A stretch of 64,000 nucleotides of DNA from Ferrovum sp. JA12 (GCF_001431705.1 NZ_LJWX01000002.1:248001-312000); one strand, 5' to 3'; numbered from the stretch's first letter, positions 52,868-62,831 are shown. Translations and numbers: made by a program. The notes: generated by a model not told the origin, from the sequence alone.

Positions 52868-53413
52868 TTACCCCTTCACACATTCTAAAATACGTTGGCC
52901 ATAGAGTTCCGCTGTTTTAAGATCTCCTTGATTGACCTCATAACTGGACGCGTCAGAAGGGGTTTGCATCATAGCGCCGGCAAAGGAACCCACAAAATTC
53001 ACATCATCACGATGAGCTGATTTTGCGTTAGAGGCCATCAGTCCCGTCCCAACCCAAATACCAGAATGTTGCATTGCGAGGGTTATGAAGTAGTGAAGAG
53101 TGGAATGCTTGTCACCATTCATGGTGGCTGAATTGGTAAAACCACCGAAGAATTTATTTTTCCATTTTTGGGTAAACCAAATCTTGGAGGTGGCATCTGC
53201 AAATTTTTTGAATTGCCAACTGACATTACCCATATAAGTGGGTGAGCCAAATACAATGGCTTTTGCTTCATCTAATAGCTGCCATTCTTGTTCACTAATA
53301 TTGCCCTCTGCATCAATAGCAATTAAGGTGGCTTGAGCACCTTGGGCAAGTGCTTCCGCTTGTTTTTTAGTGTGGCCATAGCCACTGTGATAAACCACTA
53401 CAACTTTTGACAT
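52868..53413 (-). CDS. Flavodoxin-family NAD(P)H:quinone-oxidoreductase-like protein
   Basis: 181 residues. The FMN phosphate loop VVVYHSGYGHTKKQAEALAQ is at the N-terminus, and the flavin-contact loops are FGSPTYMGNVSWQFKKF and FTNSATMNGDKHSTL. This is a WrbA-like short flavodoxin fold of the NADPH-dependent FMN reductase/flavodoxin_2 type. It is located just before the alcohol dehydrogenase gene on the same strand, with 124 bp between. Confidence 0.83.
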   Translation of the reverse strand: MSKVVVVYHSGYGHTKKQAEALAQGAQATLIAIDAEGNISEQEWQLLDEAKAIVFGSPTYMGNVSWQFKKFADATSKIWFTQKWKNKFFGGFTNSATMNGDKHSTLHYFITLAMQHSGIWVGTGLMASNAKSAHRDDVNFVGSFAGAMMQTPSDASSYEVNQGDLKTAELYGQRILECVKG

Positions 53414-53537
53414 GCTAATAACTCCTGTTGGGTGTTAAGTCTGAACAGTCATTAATATAGTACGTACACGTACAAAATGCAAGTAAAAAAAAACCTTACT
53501 TTGTTACGGTAAGGTCATCCTCATGGAATTGAACAGT

Positions 53538-54599
53538 TTACTGGTCTTTTATTAATGACTTCAAATCAATAACAAAGCGATATTTCACATCGCTTTTAAG
53601 CATTCTCTCGTAAGCCTCATTAATCTCTTGTATGGTAATCACTTCTACATCGGAGGTGATATTGTGTTGTCCACAAAAGTCTAATAACTCCTGAGTTTCT
53701 TTAATACCACCAATTAATGAGCCGGCGATCGATTTGCGCCCCATGATCAACGGGACAGAATTCACCATGGGTTCCAGCTCTCCTAAGTAACCCACTAAAA
53801 CCAAAGTACCATTAATAGTGAGGGTAGGGACGTAGGGGTTTAAGTCATGGGCGTAAGGGACTGTGTCAATAATCACATCAAATTGATTTTTAGCCTGATT
53901 CATGGCTTCTTCGTTGATGGAGTAAATGATATGGTCAACTCCTAATCGCTTCGCATCCTCTTCTTTGTTTGCGGAGCGAGTGAATAAACTCACTTCAGCG
54001 CCAAGGGCTTTGGCCAGTTTAATCGCCATATGTCCCAATCCCCCTAAACCCACTACGGCCACTTTGCTGCCAGGGCCCACCTGCCAATGACGTAGTGGTG
54101 ACCAGGTAGTAATGCCGGCGCACAGCAGTGGCGCCGCACCGGCTAAATCTAAGTTGTCAGGTACTTTCACCACAAATTTGTGGGAGACCACGATCTGATT
54201 GGAATACCCCCCGAAAGTGGGTTGTTGATCATGTCGGTCCACATCATTGTAAGTGAGAGTTGGGAATTCATCACAGTATTGCTCATGACCTTCTTCACAG
54301 GGGTGACAGTGCTGGCACGAATCTACCATACAGCCCACTCCCACTTGATCGCCGATCTTAAAGCCTTTCACTTGGCTGCCCACATAGCTGATACGACCAA
54401 TGATTTCATGGCCAGGCACCATGGGATAACGACTGTTTTGCCAGTCATTGCGGGCTTGATGAAGATCTGAATGACAAACACCACAGAATTCTACGTCGAT
54501 AATGACATCATTGTCCCGAGGATCACGTCGTTCAAAATGATGGGGAGCTAGGGCATCGGTGGAGGAATGAACAGCATAACCAAACGATTTCACTGACAT
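53538..54599 (-). CDS. Zinc-dependent alcohol dehydrogenase (YahK/CAD-like)
   Basis: 353 residues. Catalytic zinc ligands in EFCGVCHSDLHQARNDW and VPGHEIIGRI; structural zinc Cys4 in DSCQHCHPCEEGHEQYC; NAD(P) motif VAVVGLGGLGHMAIKLAKAL near 185. The sequence fits the NADPH-dependent aldehyde reductase YahK/cinnamyl-alcohol-dehydrogenase group, which reduces a broad range of aldehydes. Complete. Confidence 0.9.
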   Translation of the reverse strand: MSVKSFGYAVHSSTDALAPHHFERRDPRDNDVIIDVEFCGVCHSDLHQARNDWQNSRYPMVPGHEIIGRISYVGSQVKGFKIGDQVGVGCMVDSCQHCHPCEEGHEQYCDEFPTLTYNDVDRHDQQPTFGGYSNQIVVSHKFVVKVPDNLDLAGAAPLLCAGITTWSPLRHWQVGPGSKVAVVGLGGLGHMAIKLAKALGAEVSLFTRSANKEEDAKRLGVDHIIYSINEEAMNQAKNQFDVIIDTVPYAHDLNPYVPTLTINGTLVLVGYLGELEPMVNSVPLIMGRKSIAGSLIGGIKETQELLDFCGQHNITSDVEVITIQEINEAYERMLKSDVKYRFVIDLKSLIKDQ

Positions 54600-54713
54600 G
54601 TTGAAAGACTCCTTGTGAGTAATAAAAATAAGTAATAGTAAGATACCATACTAATCGTTTGGATTTTTAACCAACCAAAAAATATATTTTTTAAATGAAT
54701 CACATTCATAAAG

Positions 54714-55241
54714 TTAAGGGGTGTTCTTTTGAAATAATTGTTTGATTAGGTCAAAAATATTTTTGAAAATATGAAGCCAAATAAAATTAATTCGAACCAA
54801 AAGTAGTACCAATAAATTCATGTAACAGCTTTGTTTGAAATCCAACCAAACAGAATCATTAAATTTTAAAAACATATAGGCGTTCAAAATACCCAAAAAC
54901 ACATAAAGTAATATCAATACTTGGTTGAGATAAAACCACTCACTATTGGCCATGGGAAAATAGGGTCCAATAATCCATTTGGCAGGGTATCCCCATCCCA
55001 GTCTTGGAAAAATAAACAGTAATAGTGCCAGGAGCCAATAAAATAAGCTGGGTTTGTAATGGTTAAAGGTTAGCCATTGCTCACTAGAGCTATCCTTGAA
55101 AACGAAAAAAAGAGTAATTAAACCTAATGCAATAAAAGTGGTTAATAATCCCCAGGCAGATTGGTCAATACGATGGCGAGGTCGCCAGTAAAAGGTTAAT
55201 CCTAAGAGAAGTAAGATAGTTACCAAGGCATAGACACTCAT
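54714..55241 (-). CDS. Hypothetical membrane protein next to the TerY triad
   Basis: 175 residues with about five membrane segments (YALVTILLLLGLTFYW; LLTTFIALGLITLFFVF; YWLLALLLFIFPRLGW; LNQVLILLYVFLGILNAYMF; YMNLLVLLLVRINFIWL). I recognise no family. It starts 19 bp after the kinase gene on the same strand and is probably the last gene of that operon, perhaps its membrane partner. Confidence 0.65.
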   Translation of the reverse strand: MSVYALVTILLLLGLTFYWRPRHRIDQSAWGLLTTFIALGLITLFFVFKDSSSEQWLTFNHYKPSLFYWLLALLLFIFPRLGWGYPAKWIIGPYFPMANSEWFYLNQVLILLYVFLGILNAYMFLKFNDSVWLDFKQSCYMNLLVLLLVRINFIWLHIFKNIFDLIKQLFQKNTP

Positions 55242-55260
55242 TAGTATTGAACTCCACTTA

Positions 55261-56562
55261 TCATTTCAGCCACCAATAGGTAATTAACATCCCTATAACC
55301 CACAGAATTTCAGTGGCCAGAGCATTGGCGGTGGCTGTGGCCAGAGAGACATTGGGACGGTTGAGGTTGATGTTCCCGCTGTAATGAATAGTAGGGCCTT
55401 GATACTGAGCTAAAGCCGCCTGAAAAGGGTTGGCGTGGGTTCGGTTTATGGTTTTATGTACATGACGAATGGTGCGTTGTGGAACGGCTTTTAATTTAGC
55501 TCTGATCCGTGATTTATTACGATGATGGTGGCCCAGAATGTTTTCGCGCATACAGGTAGGGCACTGTTTTTCAGCAAACTTAATGTGACCGTTAACACAC
55601 ATATCCATGCCACCTGAACTTTTATTAGCATATTGTGCCGTGATCATGGCCCACTCATAAGCCCCAGGTCTGCCACCTGGTAACCAACCAAAGGCACGGT
55701 CAAATAACGTTCGCAGACTATCTGGAAAAGCATCATGTACGCTAGCTGGGACAGGATGTACGCCAGCATGGGGCTGAGTTCCATAGGCATAGAGCCTATG
55801 TTGAATACGGGCTGCAAGTTCTGTGGGATATTTCAGCTTTACGTCAGAAATCCCGACAAAGGGATGAATGCCATAATTTAATAATCTGAAGATGATCGTG
55901 GCCAGAGCAAAAGCATCCTGGTTATGGGGATGAGTCACTACCTTTTCATGAAACTCAGGGGCTAAATATTCAGGGGTCACCTGCGGTGCATCAGACTGAA
56001 AATCCTCAGCATAAATACAAAAACCATCACAATCAAGAATGGAAATCAGTAATTCATTCTTGTACACCTTGATATTCATAGGTTTCAAATCAACCACCGC
56101 AATTTTTTTGTTATGCAGTGTATTAATAATGGACGAGAGGTTATAAGCCACTGCCATTAACTTACCAAAATCCACATTCAATCCCGCTTGCTGAGCTTGA
56201 CGCCTAGTTAAGAGATAATCCAGTTCAATGGTGCGTTCAAAGTCAATTTTTTCCATGGCAAACCCCACAAAACCAGACCCTTTGTAAACCTCTGCGATCG
56301 GCCAGGCAAGTTGCACAATATGATCAACTGCTTCAGGAAGAGGGGGGAGTTGTGGACGGTTACGTACCATCCAATGAATTTTCTGAGCATAGTGCTTTAG
56401 CTGCTCAGCCTTGGTTTCCTCATGGTAGATTTTAGCCACCAAATGAGGATAGTGATCTATTTCAAAAATTTCTCCAGCACCACCTGATTTCCCCGTGGAA
56501 ATCAGTTTTGTTTTTTCAGTTCTGCCATCAGGCCAAACTAATTTAAATGTAGGAGAAAACAT
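55261..56562 (-). CDS. Protein kinase of a TerY-type triad, with zinc ribbon and membrane helix
   Basis: 433 residues. Kinase domain about 20-290: Gly-rich GKSGGAGEIFEI, VAKIY Lys, catalytic loop VVDLKPMNIKV (Asp158, Asn163), DFG-equivalent LDCDGF, and PEYLAPEFHE. A zinc-ribbon-like CVNGHIKFAEKQCPTC follows at about residue 320-335, and a C-terminal helix ILWVIGMLITYWWL anchors it. This belongs to the kinases encoded with TerY-type VWA and PP2C proteins. PP2C lies 22 bp upstream. Probable target: proteins recruited by the VWA partner. Confidence 0.83.
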   Translation of the reverse strand: MFSPTFKLVWPDGRTEKTKLISTGKSGGAGEIFEIDHYPHLVAKIYHEETKAEQLKHYAQKIHWMVRNRPQLPPLPEAVDHIVQLAWPIAEVYKGSGFVGFAMEKIDFERTIELDYLLTRRQAQQAGLNVDFGKLMAVAYNLSSIINTLHNKKIAVVDLKPMNIKVYKNELLISILDCDGFCIYAEDFQSDAPQVTPEYLAPEFHEKVVTHPHNQDAFALATIIFRLLNYGIHPFVGISDVKLKYPTELAARIQHRLYAYGTQPHAGVHPVPASVHDAFPDSLRTLFDRAFGWLPGGRPGAYEWAMITAQYANKSSGGMDMCVNGHIKFAEKQCPTCMRENILGHHHRNKSRIRAKLKAVPQRTIRHVHKTINRTHANPFQAALAQYQGPTIHYSGNINLNRPNVSLATATANALATEILWVIGMLITYWWLK

Positions 56563-56584
56563 TGACTCATCACACCCTTTGAAG

Positions 56585-57328
56585 TTATTTCAGTGAGGCG
56601 AGCAGTAAAGTTTTATCATCACTTGTAATGGCGACAGTTTTAGGGCTTTCAAGGAGATTTTGTAGGGCCGCATTGCCGGTTTCTATGTCTACATTTTTAA
56701 GGTAATCCAAAACTGGATTGATGAAGGCTGGAAAAAAACCGCTACGTTGTTTATCAATGGCAAAAGTGGCCGCTCCATCACTCATCAGCCCCCAGTAACT
56801 GGTTGAGCTTGGGGCAGGCAGTAGCGTAAGGCGTAAATGTTCACGCCAATCATTGCCTGTTACAAAGTAAGTTTCGGAAGCATACTCACCATTTTCAGGT
56901 AGGGAGAGAACGGCGGGTCGATTGGCCTCTTGAAATACAGCAAAACCATCGCCAATATGAAAAAAGCATCCTCCCTGGGGGCCGATTAAGCAACCCACCA
57001 CCGTGGCAGCGTAATCCCTCAGTTGATGGTTCTCTGGCAAGGTGGCGGAGAGTTCGCAACGGGTTTCTTCGATGGAGTTTTCCAGTAAAGGCTTCAGTAA
57101 ATCAATCTCAAAGGGCCCTGAAAGAGAGAGGCTCAGTAAACGCTTCACTATTCCGTGCGCAAAAAAAATAGCGCCTTGATCACTGTAATCGGCGGAACCT
57201 GCTCCATCACAGACAATGGCGCAAAGGACATCACCACGCTGTTCTTGATAAGCGAAATCTTGGCAGGGAATGGCGTGATCAATATGATGACTGCCTCTTG
57301 CTGAACCTTGAAAAACTCTCCAATTCAT
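56585..57328 (-). CDS. PP2C-family phosphatase of the TerY triad
   Basis: About 247 residues from ATG 57328 (MNWRVFQGSARGSHHIDHAI). The longer frame from 57448 overlaps the VWA gene in another frame and is not needed. PP2C features: IPCQDFAYQ, AIVCDGAGSADYSDQGA (metal Asp and DGxG), and C-terminal TSDDKTLLLA. It would remove phosphates placed by the adjacent kinase. Gap to the VWA gene is 23 bp. Confidence 0.82.
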   Translation of the reverse strand: MNWRVFQGSARGSHHIDHAIPCQDFAYQEQRGDVLCAIVCDGAGSADYSDQGAIFFAHGIVKRLLSLSLSGPFEIDLLKPLLENSIEETRCELSATLPENHQLRDYAATVVGCLIGPQGGCFFHIGDGFAVFQEANRPAVLSLPENGEYASETYFVTGNDWREHLRLTLLPAPSSTSYWGLMSDGAATFAIDKQRSGFFPAFINPVLDYLKNVDIETGNAALQNLLESPKTVAITSDDKTLLLASLK

Positions 57329-57351
57329 AGGGTAAGGATCTTTAATATCAA

Positions 57352-58026
57352 TTAAGTAGAGATTTGTGCCCAACTGTCCACAGGATTTAATTGCACTGTA
57401 GCCCCAGTTTGTGCACGCGATACCGCTTGAATGCTGCGGCTTAACCAAACAAATAGTTCTTTAAATTTCAGGCCATCTAGGCTCAAGGCGCCTTTATTAC
57501 TAAATTGGCCCAATACATCCTTGTTAGCACTCGCACCTATACCAATTGACATAATATTGACCTTGTGTGCGTTCTCTGCATTTTTACAAGAGATAGCGAT
57601 GGATTGCCAATCATCGGTGGGCTCTCCATCAGAGAGCAACATTAAAATCGGACGTTTGTAAGGAACCCCTGCGTTACGCATCTCGGTTTTTTGATTTTCA
57701 ATTTCATCTAAGGCAAGACGCATGGCAGCACCGATGGGAGTGAGACCGCCAGCGTAGAGATTGGGCGGGTTAAAATCCATGGCATCTGTCCATTCACCCA
57801 TAATTTCAACATTATTGTCTCCACCAAAGGCAATCACTAAAATACGGCCACAACGCGCCGTAATTGGATCATCTTTTAATTCCTGTGACAAAACCTTAAG
57901 TCCATCATTTAACAGACCAATTTTGTTATCGTCGTTCATACTGCCCGAGCAGTCTAGCACCAACACCAGGGGAGCTCTTTCTTCACTGTTATCTATGAGC
58001 GCTACGTCAGGAATAATTTGACTCAT
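57352..58026 (-). CDS. terY: TerY-like VWA-domain protein
   Basis: 224 residues, a single von Willebrand A domain. The MIDAS metal site is complete: LVLDCSGSMND near 22-32 (DxSxS), GGLTPIGAAMRLALDEIE (Thr), and LMLLSDGEPTDDW (Asp). VWA proteins of the TerY group occur with a PP2C phosphatase and a kinase in Ter-linked stress systems. Here it is the first gene of that set. No terZABCDE genes are in the window, although a TerC-family gene is at 7834. Confidence 0.85.
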   Translation of the reverse strand: MSQIIPDVALIDNSEERAPLVLVLDCSGSMNDDNKIGLLNDGLKVLSQELKDDPITARCGRILVIAFGGDNNVEIMGEWTDAMDFNPPNLYAGGLTPIGAAMRLALDEIENQKTEMRNAGVPYKRPILMLLSDGEPTDDWQSIAISCKNAENAHKVNIMSIGIGASANKDVLGQFSNKGALSLDGLKFKELFVWLSRSIQAVSRAQTGATVQLNPVDSWAQIST

Positions 58027-58127
58027 GAGAAGTCCTTTGAAAATTAATTATAAAAAAAATAATAGTGTACTCGTAACTGGATCTTTTGTGGAGAGACAGC
58101 CATTTTCATCCTTCGTTCCACACTTTG

Positions 58128-58907
58128 TCACGGGAATTGGTAGATGAGACTAAGGTTAATGTAGCGAGCACTGCCGGCATCCACAATGGGGCTGTCTTTG
58201 ACGAGTGCACTGAATCGTCGATGTTCAAGTGAGCCAAACACGCCCCAATGGCTGTTAAAACTATAACCACCCATTATACCAAGGGTATTAAACACCAAGC
58301 CAGAGCCTGGTTGATAGGGGGTTAATCCTGTTTGATTAGCGCTCAGTGAACTGACTCCATAGAAGCCTCGGTTATAGGTCTGATTTGCCCAGGTGTTTTG
58401 CGTAAAAAGTGCGAGCCCCAGATGATGGTAGTCTAAAATGCCAACGCTAATTCTAGCGTCAAATAAATTACCATTAATCCGGTCAGTTCGTTGCCGATCA
58501 CGCAGCAATATATTAATGGGTGCAGGGCCCAAATGGGTATCCCATTCCAAGTGAGCACCCCAAGACAGGCTAGGAGCAATGCCTGGTATTTGATAGCGTT
58601 GTAAGAGATTGGATTGATAGGTGAGGCGTCCCGGTTCATAGGCTAACTGTCCCCCTAGATAAAGCCCCGGCAGGAGAGCATAGCGAAATCCTCCCTCCAA
58701 GATGTCTTGTGTGTCACGGATGAACCAGCGTTGGCCAAGGTAACGAATTAATGGAACAGGGTAGGCAATGTCATTGCGTGAGCCATCGTAGGCGGGTTGA
58801 ATCTCAACGCCTGCGCCAAGTAGGGGGTTGTTAGTGAGTTCCGCCACGACAGGGGGGGAGACTAGAAGCGGCAGAACAATCACAGCGATCGATATATTGC
58901 GCAACAC
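58128..58907 (-). CDS. MipA/OmpV-family outer membrane protein
   Basis: 259 residues. Signal peptide MLRNISIAVIVLPLLVSPPVVA. Barrel features of the family: LGAGVEIQPAYDGSRNDIAY, PLIRYLGQRWFIRDTQDILE and GFYGVSSLSANQTGLTPYQPG, with a C-terminal LSLIYQFP ending near an aromatic residue. MipA links outer membrane and murein synthesis in E. coli; OmpV relatives respond to salt. Divergent from the spermidine-synthase-like gene. Confidence 0.87.
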   Translation of the reverse strand: MLRNISIAVIVLPLLVSPPVVAELTNNPLLGAGVEIQPAYDGSRNDIAYPVPLIRYLGQRWFIRDTQDILEGGFRYALLPGLYLGGQLAYEPGRLTYQSNLLQRYQIPGIAPSLSWGAHLEWDTHLGPAPINILLRDRQRTDRINGNLFDARISVGILDYHHLGLALFTQNTWANQTYNRGFYGVSSLSANQTGLTPYQPGSGLVFNTLGIMGGYSFNSHWGVFGSLEHRRFSALVKDSPIVDAGSARYINLSLIYQFP

Positions 58908-58988
58908 TGAATCATCCTTTAAAAATAGGGGGCTTAGATAACAGGCTGTATAATAACGGTTTTAATGATTGTTCTGCGAAAGATTTTT

Positions 58989-59723
58989 ATGGTTAATAGT
59001 GTGGATATTAGAGAGAGTATGGGTATTAGAACACTGCATTTTGGTTCTGATTGGATTCAAGGAGCCATGAGAGTTGCAAGACCCTATCAGTTGGTCTTGG
59101 AGTACACCAAAGAAATGATGTTATCGCTGATTCTCTCTGACAATCTTAATCCACAACGTATTCTACTGGTGGGTCTTGGAAGTGCTTCTATAGCGAAATT
59201 CCTATACCGCCATGCTAAGACGAGTTGTATACAAGTGGTAGAAATTGACGAGAGAGTCATTCATTGTGCCCGTCAGTTTTTTAAATGCCCAGAGAATGAC
59301 GATCGTTTCCAAGTGGATTGTGCTGACGCCTTTGATTGGCTGATGCACCAACATGAGCAATTTGATTTAATTCTAGTAGATGGCTTTGACGCCAATGCTC
59401 AAGCGGGTCGCTTGGACAGTAAAGCATTTTATCTGTTGTGTCAGCAACACTTACATCCCCATGGCTTAATGAGTGTCAATTTGTTTAATTATCGCCTGCG
59501 TTTTCAGCGTAGCTTAAGTTATTTAACTCACGTTTTTAATCACCAATTTTGTTATCTTCCTTCAGGTGATCAAGGTAATACCATTGCCTTTGCGGGAGAG
59601 GGCATGGCCTTGTCAGACATCAATTGGCAGGAGATAAAAAATAGAGCCATTCACTTTCACCATGAGACGGGACTCAATTTCACCAAGCTGATTACACGCT
59701 GGCAAAAAATCAGTCAAATGTAA
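58989..59723 (+). CDS. Spermidine-synthase-like methyltransferase-fold protein
   Basis: About 244 residues. ILLVGLGSASIAKFLYRHA is the nucleotide-binding Gly loop, followed by CIQVVEIDERVIHCARQFF and FDLILVDGFDANAQAGRLDS, matching the spermidine synthase fold (PAPT domain). It lacks the usual GGGDG-type loop, so polyamine synthesis is uncertain. ATG 58989 is preferred, with ATG 58965 an alternative. Confidence 0.75.
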   Translation: MVNSVDIRESMGIRTLHFGSDWIQGAMRVARPYQLVLEYTKEMMLSLILSDNLNPQRILLVGLGSASIAKFLYRHAKTSCIQVVEIDERVIHCARQFFKCPENDDRFQVDCADAFDWLMHQHEQFDLILVDGFDANAQAGRLDSKAFYLLCQQHLHPHGLMSVNLFNYRLRFQRSLSYLTHVFNHQFCYLPSGDQGNTIAFAGEGMALSDINWQEIKNRAIHFHHETGLNFTKLITRWQKISQM

Positions 59724-59783
59724 CTGAAAAAAGTGTATAGTCCTTATTTTATTTGGAACCTTACTAAATTCTTTTAACCATCT

Positions 59784-60980
59784 ATGAATACAACTCAACT
59801 CCATTCAAGGGCAGTCCTGTGGCTTTCCGTGGCTGCTTTCTCTAGTGCCGCAGCCAACCGAATTTGTGATCCCATGTTGCCGAGCCTAGTGCAGCATTTT
59901 CAGGTGAGTGCAAAAGAAGCCTCCCTAGTGGTGTCGTTGTTTTCCGTGGCCTATGGTTTTTGTCAGATTATCTATGGTCCTTTAGGTGATCGAGTAGGGA
60001 AGTACCGTTTAATTGGCATCATGACGCTACTTAGCACCTTGGGAAGTCTTGGGGCAGCCATGACGGGTAGTATGGATGGACTGTACTTATTTCGTTTGTT
60101 AGCCGGAGCTACGACCGCTGGCATTATCCCCTTGTCCATGGCCTGGATTGGCGACACCATTGCTTATGAAGATCGGCAGGCAACCCTTGCTCGCTTTCTG
60201 GCAGGGCAGGTGTTAGGGGTCATTGGGGGTCAGTTTATTGGTGGATTATTCACGGATAAATTAGGTTATCAATATGCCTTTTACTTTATGGCCTTATGTT
60301 ACTTGTTAATAGGCCTCGGGGTATATTGGGAATCAACTAGAAATACAACCACCTATCATTTGCGTCATCAAAACGCTATCCATGGGGGAATTGTGAAGCA
60401 AAGTTTGATGGTATTGAGTACTCCTTGGGCTCGTGTAGTGCTATTCATCGTTTTTATGGAAGGGGTGTTGGTGTTCGGTCCCCTAGCCTTTATTCCTTCT
60501 TATTTACATCATACGGCAGGACTCTCTCTGACACAGGGAGGGTTGGTCATGATGAGTTTTGGTGTGGGTGGGTTTTCCTATACTTTCTTCGCACGATTTT
60601 TTGTGGCGTTATTGGGCGAAGTGGGGTTGTCTGTGATGGGCGGAGGGTTACTGGGATTAGGTTGGCTGTTAATCGCCGCCATGGACGGTTGGTTAGTGGT
60701 TATTCCGGCCAGTTATCTGCTTGGTATGGGCTATTATATGATTCATAACACCATGCAAACCAATGCTACGCAAATGACCCCGCAAGTCAGGGGAACAGCA
60801 GTCTCTTTATTTGCTTCGCTGTTTTTCTTGGGGCAGTCCTTGGGGGTGGTGTTGTCTGCGCAATGGTTGTCACAATGGCATGAACAAGGGTTATTTTTGT
60901 TAGTGGCCATCGCATTGCCTGTGCTTGGTGCTTTATTTGCTTATTTAATTAAACAACACCAACGTCGCGAAGCGGGTTGA
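59784..60980 (+). CDS. MFS transporter (drug/metabolite efflux type)
   Basis: 398 residues with 12 predicted helices. The loop 2-3 motif is GPLGDRVGKYRLIG and helix 5 has AGQVLGVIGGQFIGGLFTDK, the antiporter-type motif C region. There is no Asp in helix 1 of the symporter type. Probably a proton-linked exporter. The OsmC gene follows 24 bp after it on the same strand. Confidence 0.82.
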   Translation: MNTTQLHSRAVLWLSVAAFSSAAANRICDPMLPSLVQHFQVSAKEASLVVSLFSVAYGFCQIIYGPLGDRVGKYRLIGIMTLLSTLGSLGAAMTGSMDGLYLFRLLAGATTAGIIPLSMAWIGDTIAYEDRQATLARFLAGQVLGVIGGQFIGGLFTDKLGYQYAFYFMALCYLLIGLGVYWESTRNTTTYHLRHQNAIHGGIVKQSLMVLSTPWARVVLFIVFMEGVLVFGPLAFIPSYLHHTAGLSLTQGGLVMMSFGVGGFSYTFFARFFVALLGEVGLSVMGGGLLGLGWLLIAAMDGWLVVIPASYLLGMGYYMIHNTMQTNATQMTPQVRGTAVSLFASLFFLGQSLGVVLSAQWLSQWHEQGLFLLVAIALPVLGALFAYLIKQHQRREAG

Positions 60981-61004
60981 TGGTTACTATTAAGGAGTGG
61001 AGCC

Positions 61005-61469
61005 ATGAGTGAAAAACTAGCTGTTTCATTGGTACAGCAAAATCGTTTTCAGTTTACTATTGATTTTGGTGAAAACAAACCCTCAGTAGTGGGCGATGAA
61101 GAAGCCCCTTTAGGGGAGGGCGTTGGCCCCACTCCCGGACAACTCTTGCTGGCTGCCGTGGCCAATTGTATGGCGGATTCACTTTTTTTTGCATTGAGTA
61201 AATTCAATCAACAGGCTTCACCCATCAGAGCTCATGCAACAGGGGAGATTGGTCGAAACGGTGAAGGCCGACTGCGCGTATTGGCAATCAACATTGAGTT
61301 AACTCTTGCTAAAGCCGCAGCAGAAATAAATCATGTGGATAGAATCGTTAATCAATTTGAGGACTTTTGTACGGTGGGTAAAAGTGTTGCGCAAGGTATT
61401 CCCTTAGTTTTGACTGTGATAGACAGTACGGGAGCCGTGTTGAAAGTGAGTCCAGATCACTCACTTTAA
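61005..61469 (+). CDS. OsmC-family peroxide-detoxification protein
   Basis: 154 residues. The two conserved cysteines of OsmC/Ohr-like proteins are present in LLLAAVANCMADSLFFAL and NQFEDFCTVGKSVAQGI. The family reduces organic hydroperoxides with thiols. An AAGGAG Shine-Dalgarno precedes the ATG. Likely in one unit with the upstream MFS gene. Confidence 0.83.
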   Translation: MSEKLAVSLVQQNRFQFTIDFGENKPSVVGDEEAPLGEGVGPTPGQLLLAAVANCMADSLFFALSKFNQQASPIRAHATGEIGRNGEGRLRVLAINIELTLAKAAAEINHVDRIVNQFEDFCTVGKSVAQGIPLVLTVIDSTGAVLKVSPDHSL

Positions 61470-61571
61470 GGTAAATCACTGGGCTACATACATTTCCTAA
61501 ACTCAGAAGATTTCCTCATGATCTGTTAAAATAGCGTTCTTTGAATAACAATATCGTCATGGAGGAGTATT

Positions 61572-62759
61572 ATGAAACGCTCTATCGTTGCCTTAGCCGG
61601 TTTACTCATCGTTGGGCAGGCTCTTGCGCAGAATGTTATCACTTTGGGTGCCTCAGTTCAGGAAACTGGTGCTTTAGCTAATACAGGCCGATATTATCGT
61701 GATGGTTATAACTTTGCTGTGGATAAAATTAATGCAAAAGGTGGTCTTAAGGTGGCGGGTAACAGTTACCAGTTGGCCGTCAAAATATTGGATAACCAAT
61801 CTGACAGTAATTTAAGTGTTCGTCAATATGTACAGTTACTCAACCAAGATAAAGTGAGTTTTTTATTAGGCCCTTTTGCCAGTAATTTTGCTCTGGCAGA
61901 CTCTTCGGTGGCCGAAAAATTTCAAGTGCCTATGATTCAAGGTGGAGGAGCTTCCGATCAAATTTTTAACCGTGGCTATCAATATATTTTTGGGACCTTG
62001 CCGGTAGCGAGTCGCTACTTTGAAAGTACCCTCTCCATGATGAAAACCTTAACACCAAAACCACAAACGGTGGCAGTGTTATTTGCTGATGATGCCTTTG
62101 ATGTGTCGGTGGCAAAAGGCACTGAGAAATGGGTGGCGGAGGCTGGGATGAAGTTGGTCGCTAATGAGCGTTACAGCACGAATGCCAGTGATTTTTCAAC
62201 ATTAATTTCTAAATTGCGATCTGTTCACCCTGATGCAGTGCTCGTGGCAGGGCATGAAACCGAAGTGTTGAATTTTATTCGCCAAGCCAAAAGCCTTAAC
62301 TTTAGCCCAAAACTCTATTCTTTCACAGTTGGTGTTCCAACCGAGGATTTTCGTCATGCTCTGGGGAAGGATGCAAATTACGCCTTCGGCATGACTTCAT
62401 GGATTGCCTCACCTAACAATAAAGATGATTACTTTGCTGACGCTAAAGCTTTTGCTGAGGCCTATAAAGCCAAATTTGGTTATGATCCGGATTATCACGC
62501 CGCCTCCGCTGTGGCTGATGTGGAAGCTTTTGCAAAAGCCATTGAGAAAGCGCAAAGCACTGACCCCAAGAAAGTACGTGATGCAATTACTCAACTGAAC
62601 TTTCAGTCACTCTACGGTCCTATCGCTTTCAATGCTACCGGTCAGATTAGCCTACCGCAAACAGTGATTCAAGTGCAGCACAATGCAGTGGTTGACATTT
62701 ATGGACAAAAAACCATCAATAAACCGATCTACCCTATGCCAAGTTGGGATAAACGTTAA
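61572..62759 (+). CDS. Branched-chain amino-acid-type ABC transporter substrate-binding protein
   Basis: 395 residues. Signal peptide ending LAQ-N, then [20 protein letters not shown], the LivJ/LivK family start, and a two-lobe periplasmic-binding fold ([40 protein letters not shown]). It delivers an amino acid or amide to the LivH/LivM permease encoded downstream. GGAGGAG precedes the start. The ligand could be branched-chain amino acids, urea or another; the sequence alone does not decide. Confidence 0.88.
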   Translation: MKRSIVALAGLLIVGQALAQNVITLGASVQETGALANTGRYYRDGYNFAVDKINAKGGLKVAGNSYQLAVKILDNQSDSNLSVRQYVQLLNQDKVSFLLGPFASNFALADSSVAEKFQVPMIQGGGASDQIFNRGYQYIFGTLPVASRYFESTLSMMKTLTPKPQTVAVLFADDAFDVSVAKGTEKWVAEAGMKLVANERYSTNASDFSTLISKLRSVHPDAVLVAGHETEVLNFIRQAKSLNFSPKLYSFTVGVPTEDFRHALGKDANYAFGMTSWIASPNNKDDYFADAKAFAEAYKAKFGYDPDYHAASAVADVEAFAKAIEKAQSTDPKKVRDAITQLNFQSLYGPIAFNATGQISLPQTVIQVQHNAVVDIYGQKTINKPIYPMPSWDKR

Positions 62760-62784
62760 GTTTATCTAGGTAAGATGACGGGGG

Positions 62785-62806
62785 GAGTGCTGACCTTTTT
62801 GCACTC
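62785..62806 (+). terminator. Intergenic attenuator hairpin between binding protein and permease
   Basis: GAGTGC, a 10-base loop and GCACTC are followed by TCTTTAA. The stem with its U-containing tail lies between the binding-protein and livH genes. Such partial terminators keep binding-protein mRNA more abundant than the permease mRNA. Confidence 0.6.
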
Positions 62807-62831
62807 TCTTTAAATTACTAAAGAACAGAAT

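Noticed and set aside
57329-57448. N-terminal extension of the PP2C protein
   Set aside because: These 40 codons overlap the VWA gene in another frame and are not part of the PP2C fold; the start at 57328 fits the family.
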